Below, one piece after another: positions 16,761 through 24,865 of a stretch of 24,865 bases of DNA. How positions within the stretch are numbered: the stretch's first letter is position 1; every line of letters begins with the position of its first letter. The notes beneath the pieces were generated by a model, which was not told where the DNA came from, made no database searches, and saw only the letters and a list, made by a program, of their open reading frames with translations. Where the stretch lies: NCBI GenBank assembly GCA_945872285.1, contig CAMBZR010000049.1, forward strand, positions 1 through 24,865, in the 5' to 3' direction. Origin of the DNA: Bordetella parapertussis (lineage in GTDB: Bacteria; Pseudomonadota; Gammaproteobacteria; Burkholderiales; Burkholderiaceae_B). The position numbers were made by a program, and so were the translations under genes.

Positions 16761-17690
16761 ATGGCCACCCCTCGCCTTAAAGCCATCATGTGTAGCAGCC
16801 CAGCTGGGTTGCATCGCATGGCCTATACCGAATGGGGCGATCCCTCTAATAAAAAAACTGTGTTGTGCGTGCATGGTTTAACGCGTACGGGTCGCGATTT
16901 TGACGTCTTAGCTAAGCGTTTAGCCCAAAATTATCGGGTCGTGTGCCCCGACGTGGTTGGGCGTGGGATGTCTGATCGACTGGCAAATCCAGCGTTTTAT
17001 GCGGTGCCCCAGTATGCCGCTGACATGGTGAATTTGGTTGATCGCCTGCAACCCTCTGAGTTGCACTGGGTGGGTACCTCGATGGGTGGCTTGATTGGTT
17101 TGGCTTACGCTGGTGGGCTGGCGTTAGCCCGCGTGCAACAACAAACGCTGACGCCCGCTCAACACTACTCAAGCTTGCCCTCAACGGGGGTTCGCTTGGA
17201 TCGCCTTGTGCTCAATGACGTGGGGCCACGCCTTGAGCCAGTATCACTTGAACGCATTGGGCAATATGTAGGCGAAGCGATTGAGTTTGCTAGCTTTGAC
17301 GATGCAGTCCAGTATGTCAAAAAAACTGCAGCGTCGTTTGGCCCGCACACTAAGGCGCAGTGGCAAGAGCTCACGCGTTACACCTACATTGAGCAAAACG
17401 GAGTCTGGCTGAAGCATTATGACTTGGGATTAGCTGTGCCGTTTAAAAGCATGACCCCTGCACTTGCCGCGCAAGGCGAACAGTACTTATGGTCCGTCTA
17501 CGCGTCTGTGCAAACTCCGATTTTAATTTTGCGCGGCGCAGAGTCTGATTTATTGTCTGAACAAACTTTGCAGCACATGCTTGAGCGCAATCCACAGGCT
17601 CAGTCGCACGAATTTAAAGGCGTGGGCCATGCACCAACCCTGATGGCTGACGATCAAGTCAAAGTCGTAACGGATTTTTTATATGCCTAA
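16761..17690 (+). CDS. Alpha/beta fold hydrolase
   Basis: A 309-residue alpha/beta hydrolase. The oxyanion-hole segment VLCVHGLTRTGRDFD, the nucleophile elbow GTSMGG, the acid in ILRGAESDLLS and the histidine in KGVGHAPTL give a complete Ser-Asp-His triad. The substrate cannot be read from the sequence; ester or thioester hydrolases of this type are common beside comEC/greB in Bordetella relatives. I chose ATG 16761 because it has a spaced AGGAA upstream and begins just after comEC; the open frame extends back to 16626, but that part lies inside comEC. Its last eight bases overlap the next gene. Confidence 0.88.
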   Translation: MATPRLKAIMCSSPAGLHRMAYTEWGDPSNKKTVLCVHGLTRTGRDFDVLAKRLAQNYRVVCPDVVGRGMSDRLANPAFYAVPQYAADMVNLVDRLQPSELHWVGTSMGGLIGLAYAGGLALARVQQQTLTPAQHYSSLPSTGVRLDRLVLNDVGPRLEPVSLERIGQYVGEAIEFASFDDAVQYVKKTAASFGPHTKAQWQELTRYTYIEQNGVWLKHYDLGLAVPFKSMTPALAAQGEQYLWSVYASVQTPILILRGAESDLLSEQTLQHMLERNPQAQSHEFKGVGHAPTLMADDQVKVVTDFLYA

Positions 17691-18534
17691 GCAAACACTT
17701 GCTTTTTGTGCGGATCTGCATTGTCATTCAACAATCTCTGACGGCGTCTATCACCCCGAGGTGGTTGCCGAACGTGCGCACTCCTACGGCGTGACCTTAT
17801 GGGCACTGACTGATCATGACGAAGTGTCAGGGCAACACCGCGCTCGTGTAAAAGCTGAAGAGCTGGGCATGAAATATTTGTCAGGTGTCGAGATTTCAGT
17901 CACTTGGGCGAAACAAACCGTGCATATTGTTGGGCTAGGGATCGATCCCGAAAATGCAACGTTGTTGCAAGGCTTGCGTGAGACTCGTGCAGGCAGAGCA
18001 GGGCGTGCGCGCCGCATCGGCGAGCGCTTGGCCAAGCTGGGTATGCCTGGTGCCTTTGAGGGTGCGCTGACTTTTGCGGGCAATCCTGAATTAATTAGCC
18101 GCACACACTTCGCACGCTTCTTGGTGCAAGCTGGTCATTGCCCGACGACGCAAAGCGTGTTTGACCACTACCTACGCGATGATGGCCCCGCGCACGAGCC
18201 GATGCAATGGGCCAAGCTTGAAGACGCTGTCAGTTGGATTCGAGGCTCGGGTGGAGTCGCGGTGATCGCGCACCCTGGCCGTTATCACTACACACCCACG
18301 CAGTTTGGCGCACTGTTTGATACGTTTAAAGACGTCGGCGGTCAGGCGATTGAAGTTATCACCGGTAGCCACACTGTGCCGCAATATCAAGAGTACGCGC
18401 AGGTCGCACGTCATTACGATTTTCAAGCTTCGTGTGGTTCAGATTTTCATAGCGCAAAAGAAAGCAAAATTGAATTTGGTAGTCTGCCGCCGTTGCCTGC
18501 GGATTTGAAACCTGTTTGGAAAGACCTTGTCTGA
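17683..18534 (+). CDS. rnm: PHP-domain 5'-3' exoribonuclease / nucleotide phosphatase (RNase AM, YciV/TrpH type)
   Basis: The 283-residue PHP-domain protein matches the YciV/TrpH family; E. coli RNase AM trims 5' ends of rRNA and other short RNAs, and relatives remove the 3' phosphate from nucleoside 3',5'-bisphosphates. The metal-binding motifs are present in order: ADLHCHSTISDG at about residues 10-21, LTDHDEVSG, SGVEIS, ISRTHFARFL, VIAHPGRY and SCGSDFHS. Its ATG lies within the end of the hydrolase gene (ATGCCTAA), so the two are likely translated together. greB starts 60 bases downstream. The exact substrate in this organism is inferred from the family. Confidence 0.88.
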   Translation: MPKQTLAFCADLHCHSTISDGVYHPEVVAERAHSYGVTLWALTDHDEVSGQHRARVKAEELGMKYLSGVEISVTWAKQTVHIVGLGIDPENATLLQGLRETRAGRAGRARRIGERLAKLGMPGAFEGALTFAGNPELISRTHFARFLVQAGHCPTTQSVFDHYLRDDGPAHEPMQWAKLEDAVSWIRGSGGVAVIAHPGRYHYTPTQFGALFDTFKDVGGQAIEVITGSHTVPQYQEYAQVARHYDFQASCGSDFHSAKESKIEFGSLPPLPADLKPVWKDLV

Positions 18535-18594
18535 AGTTTGTTTGGCAAGGCTTGCTGTCATGCGTGTCAGCATTGCAAAATAGATGTTATAGAC

Positions 18595-19149
18595 ATGAAC
18601 AAAGCTTTCGTAAAAGAACAAGATAACGACGATGACGATGAGCTGCCCGAGGCGGTAGCGCTGCCCAAAGGCACGCGTAACTATCTGACGCCTGGCGGCT
18701 ATGCCGCACTGCGCAGTGAATTGATCACGCTGATGAACGAAGAGCGCCCAACGATGGTGCAGATCGTGTCGTGGGCGGCTTCAAACGGTGATCGTTCTGA
18801 AAACGGCGATTACCTGTATGGCAAAAAACGTTTGCGCGAGATCGATCGCCGTATGCGTTTCTTAACCAAGCGACTCGAATTGGCCGAGATCGTTGACCCG
18901 TCCGAGCAACAAAATCGCGATCAGGTTTTTTTTGGTGCGACCGTGTTGTATGCAGATCAAACCGGCTTAGAGCGACGCGTGACAATCGTTGGCGTGGATG
19001 AGGCCGAACCGTTAAACGGAAAAATCAGCTGGATCTCGCCGGTCGCGCGTGCATTAAATAAAGCGCGTGTGGGCGATACCATTACGCTGCGCACGCCTGG
19101 CGGGGTTGATGAACTAGATATTTTAGAAGTCAGCTACGCCGACGCCTAA
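18595..19149 (+). CDS. greB: Transcription elongation factor GreB
   Basis: GreB stimulates RNA polymerase to cleave the 3' end of backtracked transcripts. The protein of 184 residues has an acidic N-terminal extension (DNDDDDE), then the coiled-coil finger with the loop acidic residues in SNGDRSENGDY and the GreB-like basic segment YGKKRLREIDRRMRFLTKRLE, then the globular domain ending in RTPGGVDELDILEVSY. GreA lacks the YGKKRLR form, so GreB is the better call. The ATG 18595 start (MNKAFVKEQ) is chosen over upstream codons because 18538-18594 translates to a cysteine-rich stretch foreign to the family. No strong binding site precedes it. Confidence 0.94.
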   Translation: MNKAFVKEQDNDDDDELPEAVALPKGTRNYLTPGGYAALRSELITLMNEERPTMVQIVSWAASNGDRSENGDYLYGKKRLREIDRRMRFLTKRLELAEIVDPSEQQNRDQVFFGATVLYADQTGLERRVTIVGVDEAEPLNGKISWISPVARALNKARVGDTITLRTPGGVDELDILEVSYADA

Positions 19150-19170
19150 ATGTCATGAGTGGATGGACCG

Positions 19171-19186
19171 CACTCACTCACTCACT
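19171..19186. repeat. Tetranucleotide tandem repeat (CACT)4
   Basis: Four CACT units lie between greB and the epimerase-like gene and cover that gene's stop codon. With TGAGTG at 19156-19161, the first units can form a six-base stem; no T-run follows. Because the repeat carries a stop in its reading frame, changes in unit number should not alter the protein much. Confidence 0.6.
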
Positions 19187-20086
19187 GATTAACGCAGCGT
19201 GTCCATCCCTGCTATCCGGCCATTTGAAGCTAAATCCGCTGTCGCGCAACCGTGTATTGCTTAAACGCTTGCTACCGACTGAGGTGGGTGCCGCGCCCTC
19301 AGGTGGTACTGGCCCTCCAACGAGTTTTGCCAAGGTTTCATACAACACTCGCATTGGTAAAGGCGTACTGTCGGTCACTAAATATATCGCTTGCGGGTTA
19401 GGTAGGTTCAGTAAATGCAACACAGCCGCCGCGGCATCTTCAATATGGATCCGATTGACCCAGTGTGTTTCAGCTGCTGGCGCAGTCGCTTGGCCCGCAC
19501 GTAGGCGATCAAGCAAATAGCTGCGACCCGGGCCATAGATGCCAGAGAGCCGCAAGCTTAAGGTTTCAAACTGAGCGCTTTGACTGTGTAGCCATTGTTC
19601 TGTTTCAAGCAGCACTCGCCCGTTAAAACTTTTTGGCGCGGTGGGCGTGTCTTCATCGATCCATTGCGCTACGTGATCGCCATACACCGCGGTAGACGAC
19701 ACGAACAACACCCGTTGCAAGGCAGGTGAGGCAACCGCTTGCAGCAAGCGTTCTAAACCATCGCGATATACAGCGCGATAATCGGCTTCAGTGCGGGCGT
19801 TGGGCGCTGCCGTGTACAGCACATGCGTGATATCCTTAGGTACGTTTCGCAAGGTATCTGGTTGCGTCAAGTCGGCTGCCATCCACGAAAAGCCTGGTAA
19901 GTCGCTAGTCGATTCAAGACTAGGATTGCGCCTGAGCCCCCAACTTTGGTTGGAAGCGCTTTCGAGTGCTAACAGCCTAGCCACGCGCAAACCTAAATCG
20001 CCACAGCCGGCGATCAATACGCGCTTAGCGGTTGACGTGGCCGATGGCGTAACTTGTGGCTCAGTTTCAAGCACTCTGTTGGTCAT
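19178..20086 (-). CDS. NAD-dependent epimerase/dehydratase family protein (atypical SDR, YeeZ-like)
   Basis: A 302-residue Rossmann-fold protein. The cofactor motif is GCGDLGLRVARLL at about residues 28-40, and the segments LYTAAPNARTEADYRAVY, VSSTAVYGDH and RLSGIYGPGRSY are typical of extended or atypical SDRs of the YeeZ type. The usual YxxxK motif is absent at the expected place (YGDHV instead), so it may bind NAD(P) without classical dehydrogenase chemistry. It lies convergent to greB and 92 bases downstream of the methyltransferase gene on the same strand, with which it may form an operon. Function unknown. Confidence 0.83.
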   Translation of the reverse strand: MTNRVLETEPQVTPSATSTAKRVLIAGCGDLGLRVARLLALESASNQSWGLRRNPSLESTSDLPGFSWMAADLTQPDTLRNVPKDITHVLYTAAPNARTEADYRAVYRDGLERLLQAVASPALQRVLFVSSTAVYGDHVAQWIDEDTPTAPKSFNGRVLLETEQWLHSQSAQFETLSLRLSGIYGPGRSYLLDRLRAGQATAPAAETHWVNRIHIEDAAAAVLHLLNLPNPQAIYLVTDSTPLPMRVLYETLAKLVGGPVPPEGAAPTSVGSKRLSNTRLRDSGFSFKWPDSRDGHAALISE

Positions 20087-20178
20087 TTAACTGTCTTCAG
20101 TAAAGGTTGATTTGCTAATCGACGCGATCTAATCAGGAATTTTGCTAGAAGGGCTAAACGGAAAAGTTTCCAAAAGGT

Positions 20179-21021
20179 CTAAGTAGCAACCGGCGTCAAG
20201 CTTGGTACAAAAAACCGTTCAGTAAGTTCTTGTAACCCAAGTCGCTCTAACAAGGCCTGCAAACGGGCAATTGTGTGTGGCTTTGCTGGGCCTTTGTGCT
20301 CAGCAATAATCAGTTCGTTTTTTAACGAGTGCTCCCAACCCACCAACTCAGTCACCGTCACGTGATACCCGTGTGCCTCGAGCTGAAGGCAACGCAAGGT
20401 GTTGGTGACTTGGCTGCCAAATTCACGTGTATGTAACGGGTGTCGCCAAATTTCTGCCAACGGGTCTTTAAGTTGCTGCGCCTTGTGCTTGCGTAACACG
20501 CCGGCTACCTCGGCTTGGCAACAGGGCACCAACACCATAAAGCGCGCTTGCTTAGCCAAGCCAAAGCGAATCGCATCGTCGGTGGCGGTATTACATGCGT
20601 GCAAGGCGGTCACCATGTCTACGCGATCTGGCAACAAACTTGACGTAATCGAGTCGGCAACCGATTCGTTCAAAAATTGCATTTGCGAAAACCCCAAGTC
20701 ATGCGCTAACTTTGTCGTTTGGGCCACAAGCTCTGCACGGGTCTCAATCCCTACCATGCGCGCCGCTTTGGCGTGGTGACGCAGATACAAATCGACCAAG
20801 ATAAATCCGAGGTAAGATTTTCCGGCGCCATGATCAACGACACAGAAGGCTGGATTTTTCTGTTGCAATTGCGCGAGTAGTGGCTCAATGAATTGAAACA
20901 GGTGATATACCTGCTTGAGCTTGCGTCGGCTATCTTGATTGAGTTTGCCCTCACGCGTCAAGATATGCAGCGCTTTTAAGAGCTCAAGGGATTGCTCGGG
21001 TCGTATTTCAGGAGAGGTCAT
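20179..21021 (-). CDS. Class I SAM-dependent methyltransferase (Methyltransf_32-like)
   Basis: The 280-residue protein has a Rossmann methyltransferase core. VVDHGAGKSYLGFIL at about residues 61-75 is the SAM-binding motif I, MVGIETRAELV is motif II, and LHACNTATDDAI with LVPCCQAEV resembles the Methyltransf_32 group, whose eukaryotic relatives include METTL25 and Trm13-like proteins. The paired cysteines in VPCCQ are characteristic. The target (RNA, protein or small molecule) cannot be assigned. It is divergent from the Tgl-like gene and its ATG is about 40 bases from a strong -10 box facing the other way. Confidence 0.8.
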   Translation of the reverse strand: MTSPEIRPEQSLELLKALHILTREGKLNQDSRRKLKQVYHLFQFIEPLLAQLQQKNPAFCVVDHGAGKSYLGFILVDLYLRHHAKAARMVGIETRAELVAQTTKLAHDLGFSQMQFLNESVADSITSSLLPDRVDMVTALHACNTATDDAIRFGLAKQARFMVLVPCCQAEVAGVLRKHKAQQLKDPLAEIWRHPLHTREFGSQVTNTLRCLQLEAHGYHVTVTELVGWEHSLKNELIIAEHKGPAKPHTIARLQALLERLGLQELTERFFVPSLTPVAT

Positions 21022-21059
21022 TGCAGGGTTAATCGCTATATACGGACAAAATTAAGAAC

Positions 21060-21068
21060 TGATATAAG
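21060..21068 (+). promoter_or_regulatory. Candidate extended -10 promoter before the Tgl-like gene
   Basis: TGATATAAG is an extended -10 form (TGn then TATAAG, five of six consensus bases). No -35 box is clear. A start site near 21075 would leave a leader of about 55 bases before ATG 21130, in an A-rich region unlike the flanking coding sequence. Confidence 0.45.
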
Positions 21069-21129
21069 ACAGAAACGATGGGATGCGACACAAGGCGTAA
21101 AGAAACTAAACGATACAACAGAGCGCTTA

Positions 21130-22281
21130 ATGACACACTTCTCGAGACACGATTTAGAGCATTTAGGTGGTATTTGTTTTCTTTTTGAAAATAACAGCGA
21201 CCTGCTCGCTGCAAAGAAACTATTGGGCGATTGGTCTGAGCAGACTGGGGCGCAAGCTTACCTCAGTATCGCGATGACGCAGCACCAACAGTGGTCCTTG
21301 TTGCAGATTTCAGCCTCTGATACCTTACGCGCACTCACGCCGAGTTACAACACTATCGACTTATCCAAGCGGCTAGGCCTGCAGGCTAAGCAGTCTTCGC
21401 GCGAACTCGATCTTGAGATTGTGTTGACCATGGCGCGAGGTCCACGCGCCTATTGCTTTCCGTCGTGCGATGAATTTTTTGCTGCGTTGCGCATCCGACG
21501 TTTGACCGCGCTGGCGGCACGGCAGACGCAATTGGCGTTTGATCCCGAAGGGCTTGAGCGCCCCGCCGAGTGCTGGACCTATCAAGAAGGCAACGGATTT
21601 ACGCTCAATGCCGGCGTTGATTTGATTGCGGCGTTGACGCAGACGACCCAGCCACAAACTGATCGTTCGTCGTATACCTTCTCGTGCTTTCGTGCATCTG
21701 AATATGTATTGTTGTTGGCGCTTGCCCAAGAGCTTAAACAGACGCATCCGTTGATGCTCGCACAGATTGAAGCGCTCTGGCGCACGCACGCTTTACTTGC
21801 CGATGATTTCAACGACGCCTTTGTGCACGAACATGGCAAACTAGAAAACCCCTTGCCAATGAAATTTTATGTGCCGGGGGATCGTGTTTGGTTTCGTAAC
21901 CCAGATGAGGCGTCGGCTGATATTCAAGGCTTCGAGGGCTCTTGGGTGTGCTACTTGGGGGCTGGTCAGTTTAGTAACTTTTGGGATCGGGCACATCCCT
22001 ACACACTCGAGCAAAAATGCCTAGAGGTCTATCACTGGCGGCACGGGGTGGCGCGCAAGCCAACGGGCGAGCTCTGGATGGACGAGTCTATTGTGCAAGA
22101 ATTGGTCTTGCAGTCAGAAAAGGATAATTTAGGATTACAACAGATTCTTGCCCAAATGATGAGAGTTCGTGATGGTCGGGGCATTTATGCGCAGGGCGGT
22201 TGTATCGACGCGACACGCGACGCGATTCGTTGGGTCTGTCCGGCGACTACAGATATAAACGTCAACAATATCGTATCCTAG
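21130..22281 (+). CDS. Hypothetical protein with protein-glutamine gamma-glutamyltransferase (Tgl)-like C-terminal region
   Basis: I do not recognise the whole protein. From ATG 21130 it is 383 residues; the open frame runs back to 20992, but that part overlaps the divergent methyltransferase gene and its promoter. The C-terminal half recalls spore transglutaminase Tgl of Bacillus: YTFSCFRASEYVLLLAL (Cys186) matches the catalytic-cysteine helix, and PGDRVWFRNPD followed by GFEGSWVCYLGAGQF (residues 249-281) matches the GDxxxFxNP ... WxGExVxxLG block. The glutamate after that glycine in Tgl is serine here (Ser271), so activity is uncertain. The first 180 residues have no recognised domain. No signal peptide or membrane helix is seen. 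An NlpC/P60-type cysteine hydrolase is an alternative. Confidence 0.7.
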   Translation: MTHFSRHDLEHLGGICFLFENNSDLLAAKKLLGDWSEQTGAQAYLSIAMTQHQQWSLLQISASDTLRALTPSYNTIDLSKRLGLQAKQSSRELDLEIVLTMARGPRAYCFPSCDEFFAALRIRRLTALAARQTQLAFDPEGLERPAECWTYQEGNGFTLNAGVDLIAALTQTTQPQTDRSSYTFSCFRASEYVLLLALAQELKQTHPLMLAQIEALWRTHALLADDFNDAFVHEHGKLENPLPMKFYVPGDRVWFRNPDEASADIQGFEGSWVCYLGAGQFSNFWDRAHPYTLEQKCLEVYHWRHGVARKPTGELWMDESIVQELVLQSEKDNLGLQQILAQMMRVRDGRGIYAQGGCIDATRDAIRWVCPATTDINVNNIVS

Positions 22282-22313
22282 CGTATTGAGCTAAATCGTT
22301 AGGAGTTCAACCG

Positions 22314-23639
22314 ATGTCAGTGCGTTATTTGAAGCGTGGCCGTAATGCCGCCGAAGTTGCCGAGGCCGATGCCAAAGTTCGTACCACCGTCGAAGGTATT
22401 TTGTTAGATATCGAAAAACGTGGGGATTCTGCGGTTAAAGAGCTTTCGGCCAAATTTGATCAATGGGAACCCAGCGAATTTCGCTTAAGCCAAGCCGCGA
22501 TCGAAAAGGCGGTCAAACAGCTGTCACCGCGCGAGATTGAAGATATTCGCTTCGCTCAAACGCAGATTCGCCGTTTTGCTGAAATTCAGCGGGCCTCGAT
22601 GCAAGATGTTGAAGTGGAAACCATGCCAGGTGTGGTGCTGGGTCATACTCACATTCCCATGAATGCCGTGGGCTGTTACGTGCCCGGTGGTAAATATCCA
22701 ATGATCGCCTCGGCTCACATGAGTGTGCTGACGGCCAAGGTGGCAGGCGTCAAACGCATTGTTGCGACGGCCCCGCCTTATCAGGGCGCTCCACACCCCG
22801 CGATTGTGACGGCCATGCATTTTGCCGGCGCCGATGAAATCTTGGTGCTAGGCGGCATTCAGGCGGTTGGCGCGATGGCGCTGGGTACACAATCGATTGC
22901 TGCAGTAGATATGTTGGTCGGCCCAGGCAATATGTTTGTGGCCGAGGCCAAGCGTCAACTGTATGGTCGCGTGGGGATTGACCTGTTTGCAGGTCCGACC
23001 GAAACCTTGATCATTGCCGATGATTCAGCCGATGCTGAAATGTGCGCGGTTGATTTGTTAGGGCAAGCTGAACATGGCCCGACATCCCCCTCGATTTTAT
23101 TGACCACGAACGAGGCCTTGGCGCGTGCCACCATGGCAGAAGTCGAGCGTCAATTATCCATTTTGCCGACCGCCGAGATCGCGCGCGTGTCATGGGCCGA
23201 GCACGGTGAGGTGATCGTGGTTGATACCCTCGACGAGCTGATTGAAACCGCCGATCTGCTGGCGTTTGAACATGTGCAAGTGTTGACACGCGACCCGGAT
23301 ATTTTCTTAAAACGCATGACCAACTACGGCGCTTTATTTTTAGGCCCTCGCACCAATGTGAGCTTTGGAGATAAGGTGATTGGCACCAATCACACTTTGC
23401 CAACTAAGCGTAGTGCACGCTTTACCGGTGGCTTATGGGTCGGTAAGTTTTTAAAAACATGTACCTATCAACGCGTCACCACCGATGCCGCTTCGGCCAT
23501 GGTGGGCGAATACTGTTCGCGCCTGTGCCACATGGAAAACTTCGCGGGTCACGGCGAGCAAGCGAATTTGCGGGTGCGCCGCTATGGCCAGCGCCCAGAT
23601 TTACCTTGGTATCAACCGGTTGCCGCGAAGGGCGAGTGA
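22314..23639 (+). CDS. hisD: Histidinol dehydrogenase family protein, HpsN-like (probably catabolic)
   Basis: The 441-residue NAD-dependent, zinc-binding enzyme is of the HisD fold. HisD landmarks are kept: QAEHGP and GDKVIGTNH (zinc ligands Gln, His, Asp), FEHVQV (catalytic Glu-His) and the C-terminal GHGEQA histidine. The NAD-binding [18 protein letters not shown] segment differs from biosynthetic HisD (typically LYVPGG followed by PLPSTVLM) and resembles sulfopropanediol 3-dehydrogenase HpsN. The glutamate of the HisD ESAGDY motif appears to be Val here. No other his gene is nearby, and a periplasmic receptor gene follows after 31 bases, so oxidation of a diol or sulfonated diol is more likely than histidine synthesis. 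GGAG lies eight bases before the ATG. Confidence 0.87.
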   Translation: MSVRYLKRGRNAAEVAEADAKVRTTVEGILLDIEKRGDSAVKELSAKFDQWEPSEFRLSQAAIEKAVKQLSPREIEDIRFAQTQIRRFAEIQRASMQDVEVETMPGVVLGHTHIPMNAVGCYVPGGKYPMIASAHMSVLTAKVAGVKRIVATAPPYQGAPHPAIVTAMHFAGADEILVLGGIQAVGAMALGTQSIAAVDMLVGPGNMFVAEAKRQLYGRVGIDLFAGPTETLIIADDSADAEMCAVDLLGQAEHGPTSPSILLTTNEALARATMAEVERQLSILPTAEIARVSWAEHGEVIVVDTLDELIETADLLAFEHVQVLTRDPDIFLKRMTNYGALFLGPRTNVSFGDKVIGTNHTLPTKRSARFTGGLWVGKFLKTCTYQRVTTDAASAMVGEYCSRLCHMENFAGHGEQANLRVRRYGQRPDLPWYQPVAAKGE

Positions 23640-23670
23640 TAGCCTTGTACATATAAACAAAGGGGATAAC

Positions 23671-24693
23671 ATGAATATCAACGGTAAAAATAATCAAAGA
23701 ACCAGCAAACGAGCAACTCTTGTTCGCGGGTTAGCACTGTTGTTGTTCGTGGTGTTGGGCGCACAAGGAGGGCAGGGCATCGCACACGCGCAAGACACCT
23801 ATCCAAACAAACCCTTGCGCCTGCTCGTTCCGTATCCCCCAGGCGGCGTCACCGATTACGCGAGTCGGACCGTCGCTGAACGGCTTGGACGTGAACTAGG
23901 TCAGTCGGTAGTCGTCGAGAACCGAGCAGGTGCTGCCTCGACCATTGCCAGCAACTTAACGGCGCGGGCCGCGCCCGATGGCTACACCGTCTATGCCGCG
24001 CCGGTATCGATTGTGATCAACCCAGTGCTGCAGGGCAAGGTTGAGTACGATCCGTACAAAGATTTTCAGCCGATCTCGATGATACTGACCTCGCCCTTTG
24101 TGTTGCATGCCAACAAAGATTTCAAAGCCAAAGACGTTAAAGAACTTATCGCACTGGTGCAGGCTAATCCTGACAAGTATTCGATTGGTACCTCTGGTAT
24201 CGGTTCGATTAACCATCTTGCGGCCGAATACTTCATTAAAACCTTCGGCTTGAAGATGGCAGTCATCCACTACAAGGGTGGGGCACCTGCGGCGCAGGAC
24301 TTGTTAGGTGGTCAAATTGAGATGATGTTCTCGGCACTGAACGAAGCACTGCCGTTTGTGACGTCTGGGCGTACCCGTGGGATGGCGGTATCGGTGGCCA
24401 AGCGAGTTGCACTCCTGCCAGAGTTACCCACTATCGACGAGGCCTCGGGCACAACTGGTTTCGATGCCATATTTTGGGTCGCGCTCATGACGCCTGCCAA
24501 GGTGCCGGCACAGGTGCTTGCGCGCTTGACCGCAGCGATGCAGGTGATTGGCCAGGATAAAGTCTTGGTCAGTGATCTGGCGCAGAGAGGTGTTTATTTA
24601 CGGGTGTCTGGGCCGGATGAGGTCAATCAGTTTATGCAGCGCGATGGCGAAAAATGGGGTCGACTGATTCGTGATTTAGGGATTAAAGAGTAG
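23671..24693 (+). CDS. Tripartite tricarboxylate transporter receptor (Bug family)
   Basis: A 340-residue periplasmic solute-binding protein of the TctC/Bug family, which captures carboxylates or related small acids for TctAB-type uptake. The start ATG 23671 has AAGGGG just upstream and gives a basic N-region, a hydrophobic segment (GLALLLFVVLGA) and a likely cleavage after AHA, before QDTYPNKPLRL. Family hallmarks are YPNKPLRLLVPYPPGGVTD, VVENRAGA, GTSGIGSINHLAAEYF and HYKGGAPAAQDLLGGQIEMM. The membrane subunits TctA and TctB are not in the window, which is common for these receptors. The neighbouring HpsN-like gene suggests that they act on the same substrate, unknown here. Confidence 0.92.
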   Translation: MNINGKNNQRTSKRATLVRGLALLLFVVLGAQGGQGIAHAQDTYPNKPLRLLVPYPPGGVTDYASRTVAERLGRELGQSVVVENRAGAASTIASNLTARAAPDGYTVYAAPVSIVINPVLQGKVEYDPYKDFQPISMILTSPFVLHANKDFKAKDVKELIALVQANPDKYSIGTSGIGSINHLAAEYFIKTFGLKMAVIHYKGGAPAAQDLLGGQIEMMFSALNEALPFVTSGRTRGMAVSVAKRVALLPELPTIDEASGTTGFDAIFWVALMTPAKVPAQVLARLTAAMQVIGQDKVLVSDLAQRGVYLRVSGPDEVNQFMQRDGEKWGRLIRDLGIKE

Positions 24694-24699
24694 AGAACG

Positions 24700-24865
24700 A
24701 TGTCTGATGTCATTGCCCTGATTTTTGATTTTGACGACACCCTGGCGCCTGACAGCACCTCGGGGTTTCTTGAGTCGCTTGGGGTCGATACGCAGCAGTT
24801 TTGGACCAAACGTGTGGATCCCTTATTGGCGCAAGACTGGGATCCGGTGCCAGCCTATTTACATG
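24700..24865 (+). CDS. HAD family hydrolase (3' truncated by window)
   Basis: Only the first 55 codons are present. The N-terminus MSDVIALIFDFDDTL holds the HAD nucleophile motif DFDDT (residues 10-14), so the protein is probably a phosphatase of that superfamily. It starts six bases after the receptor gene, indicating a shared transcript with it and the HpsN-like gene. Subfamily and substrate cannot be told from this fragment. Confidence 0.8.
   Translation, partial: MSDVIALIFDFDDTLAPDSTSGFLESLGVDTQQFWTKRVDPLLAQDWDPVPAYLH

Noticed and set aside
19171..19186. (CACT)4 as a phase-variable repeat
   Set aside because: The reading frame of the epimerase-like gene meets a stop inside the repeat whatever the number of units, so slippage would not switch the protein.
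20992..21129. N-terminal extension of the Tgl-like protein
   Set aside because: It would overlap the divergent methyltransferase start and the extended -10 box; the residues are basic and low in similarity to anything, unlike the rest.
22314..23639. Biosynthetic histidinol dehydrogenase in a his operon
   Set aside because: No other his gene is nearby and the NAD-binding segment is of the HpsN-like form; the neighbours suggest catabolism.
23652..23657. TATAAA as a separate promoter for the receptor gene
   Set aside because: It is 13 bases from the ATG, would cut the binding site out of the message, and has no matching -35 box.

Overview
The window looks like ordinary chromosome of a betaproteobacterium in the order Burkholderiales, most likely the Alcaligenaceae (Bordetella/Achromobacter relatives) with a moderate GC content. 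The grounds are an HscA-ferredoxin pair of the ISC type, a COG4255-recJ-prfB-lysS cluster, the order lolC-lolD-tatD-comEC-hydrolase-PHP exonuclease-greB, and a Bug-type tricarboxylate receptor, a family greatly expanded in this group. Taxonomy is inferred from gene content and order only. I see no rRNA, tRNA, CRISPR array, phage or intact insertion sequence, and no convincing defence or secondary-metabolite system.

Layout. 1-2267 (+): the end of an isc iron-sulfur operon (hscA, fdx), followed directly by a hydroxypyruvate isomerase gene. 2354-10855 (-): a long, tightly packed leftward run, read as COG4255 protein, recJ, prfB, SDR oxidoreductase, lysS, MATE exporter, esterase. Most junctions are overlaps or gaps under 20 bases. 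10856-10989 is a short divergent promoter region. 10990-13754 (+): lolC, lolD and tatD, nearly contiguous. 13755-14215 is the only gene-free stretch over 300 bases. 14216-19149 (+): comEC, an alpha/beta hydrolase, a PHP-domain exonuclease and greB. 19178-21021 (-): an atypical SDR and an unusual methyltransferase. 21130-24865 (+): a protein with transglutaminase (Tgl)-like features, a histidinol dehydrogenase family enzyme of the apparent catabolic type, a periplasmic tricarboxylate receptor, and the start of a HAD hydrolase.

Two translational oddities sit close together on the minus strand. prfB (release factor 2) has the classical programmed +1 frameshift at CTT TGA C, so its true start is at 8166. 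recJ is broken into two frames at an A5 run (9386-9390); one missing A, or a -1 slip on that run, restores a full-length RecJ. Whether this is a sequence error, a real lesion or a slippage site cannot be settled from the sequence alone.

The genes fall mainly into housekeeping groups: Fe-S assembly, translation (lysS, prfB), DNA repair and uptake (recJ, comEC, tatD), lipoprotein sorting (lolCD), and RNA turnover or transcription fidelity (PHP exonuclease, greB). Small accessory genes (SDR, MATE, esterase, hyi) sit inside or at the ends of these operons. The right end appears to begin a catabolic/uptake cluster that continues beyond the window.
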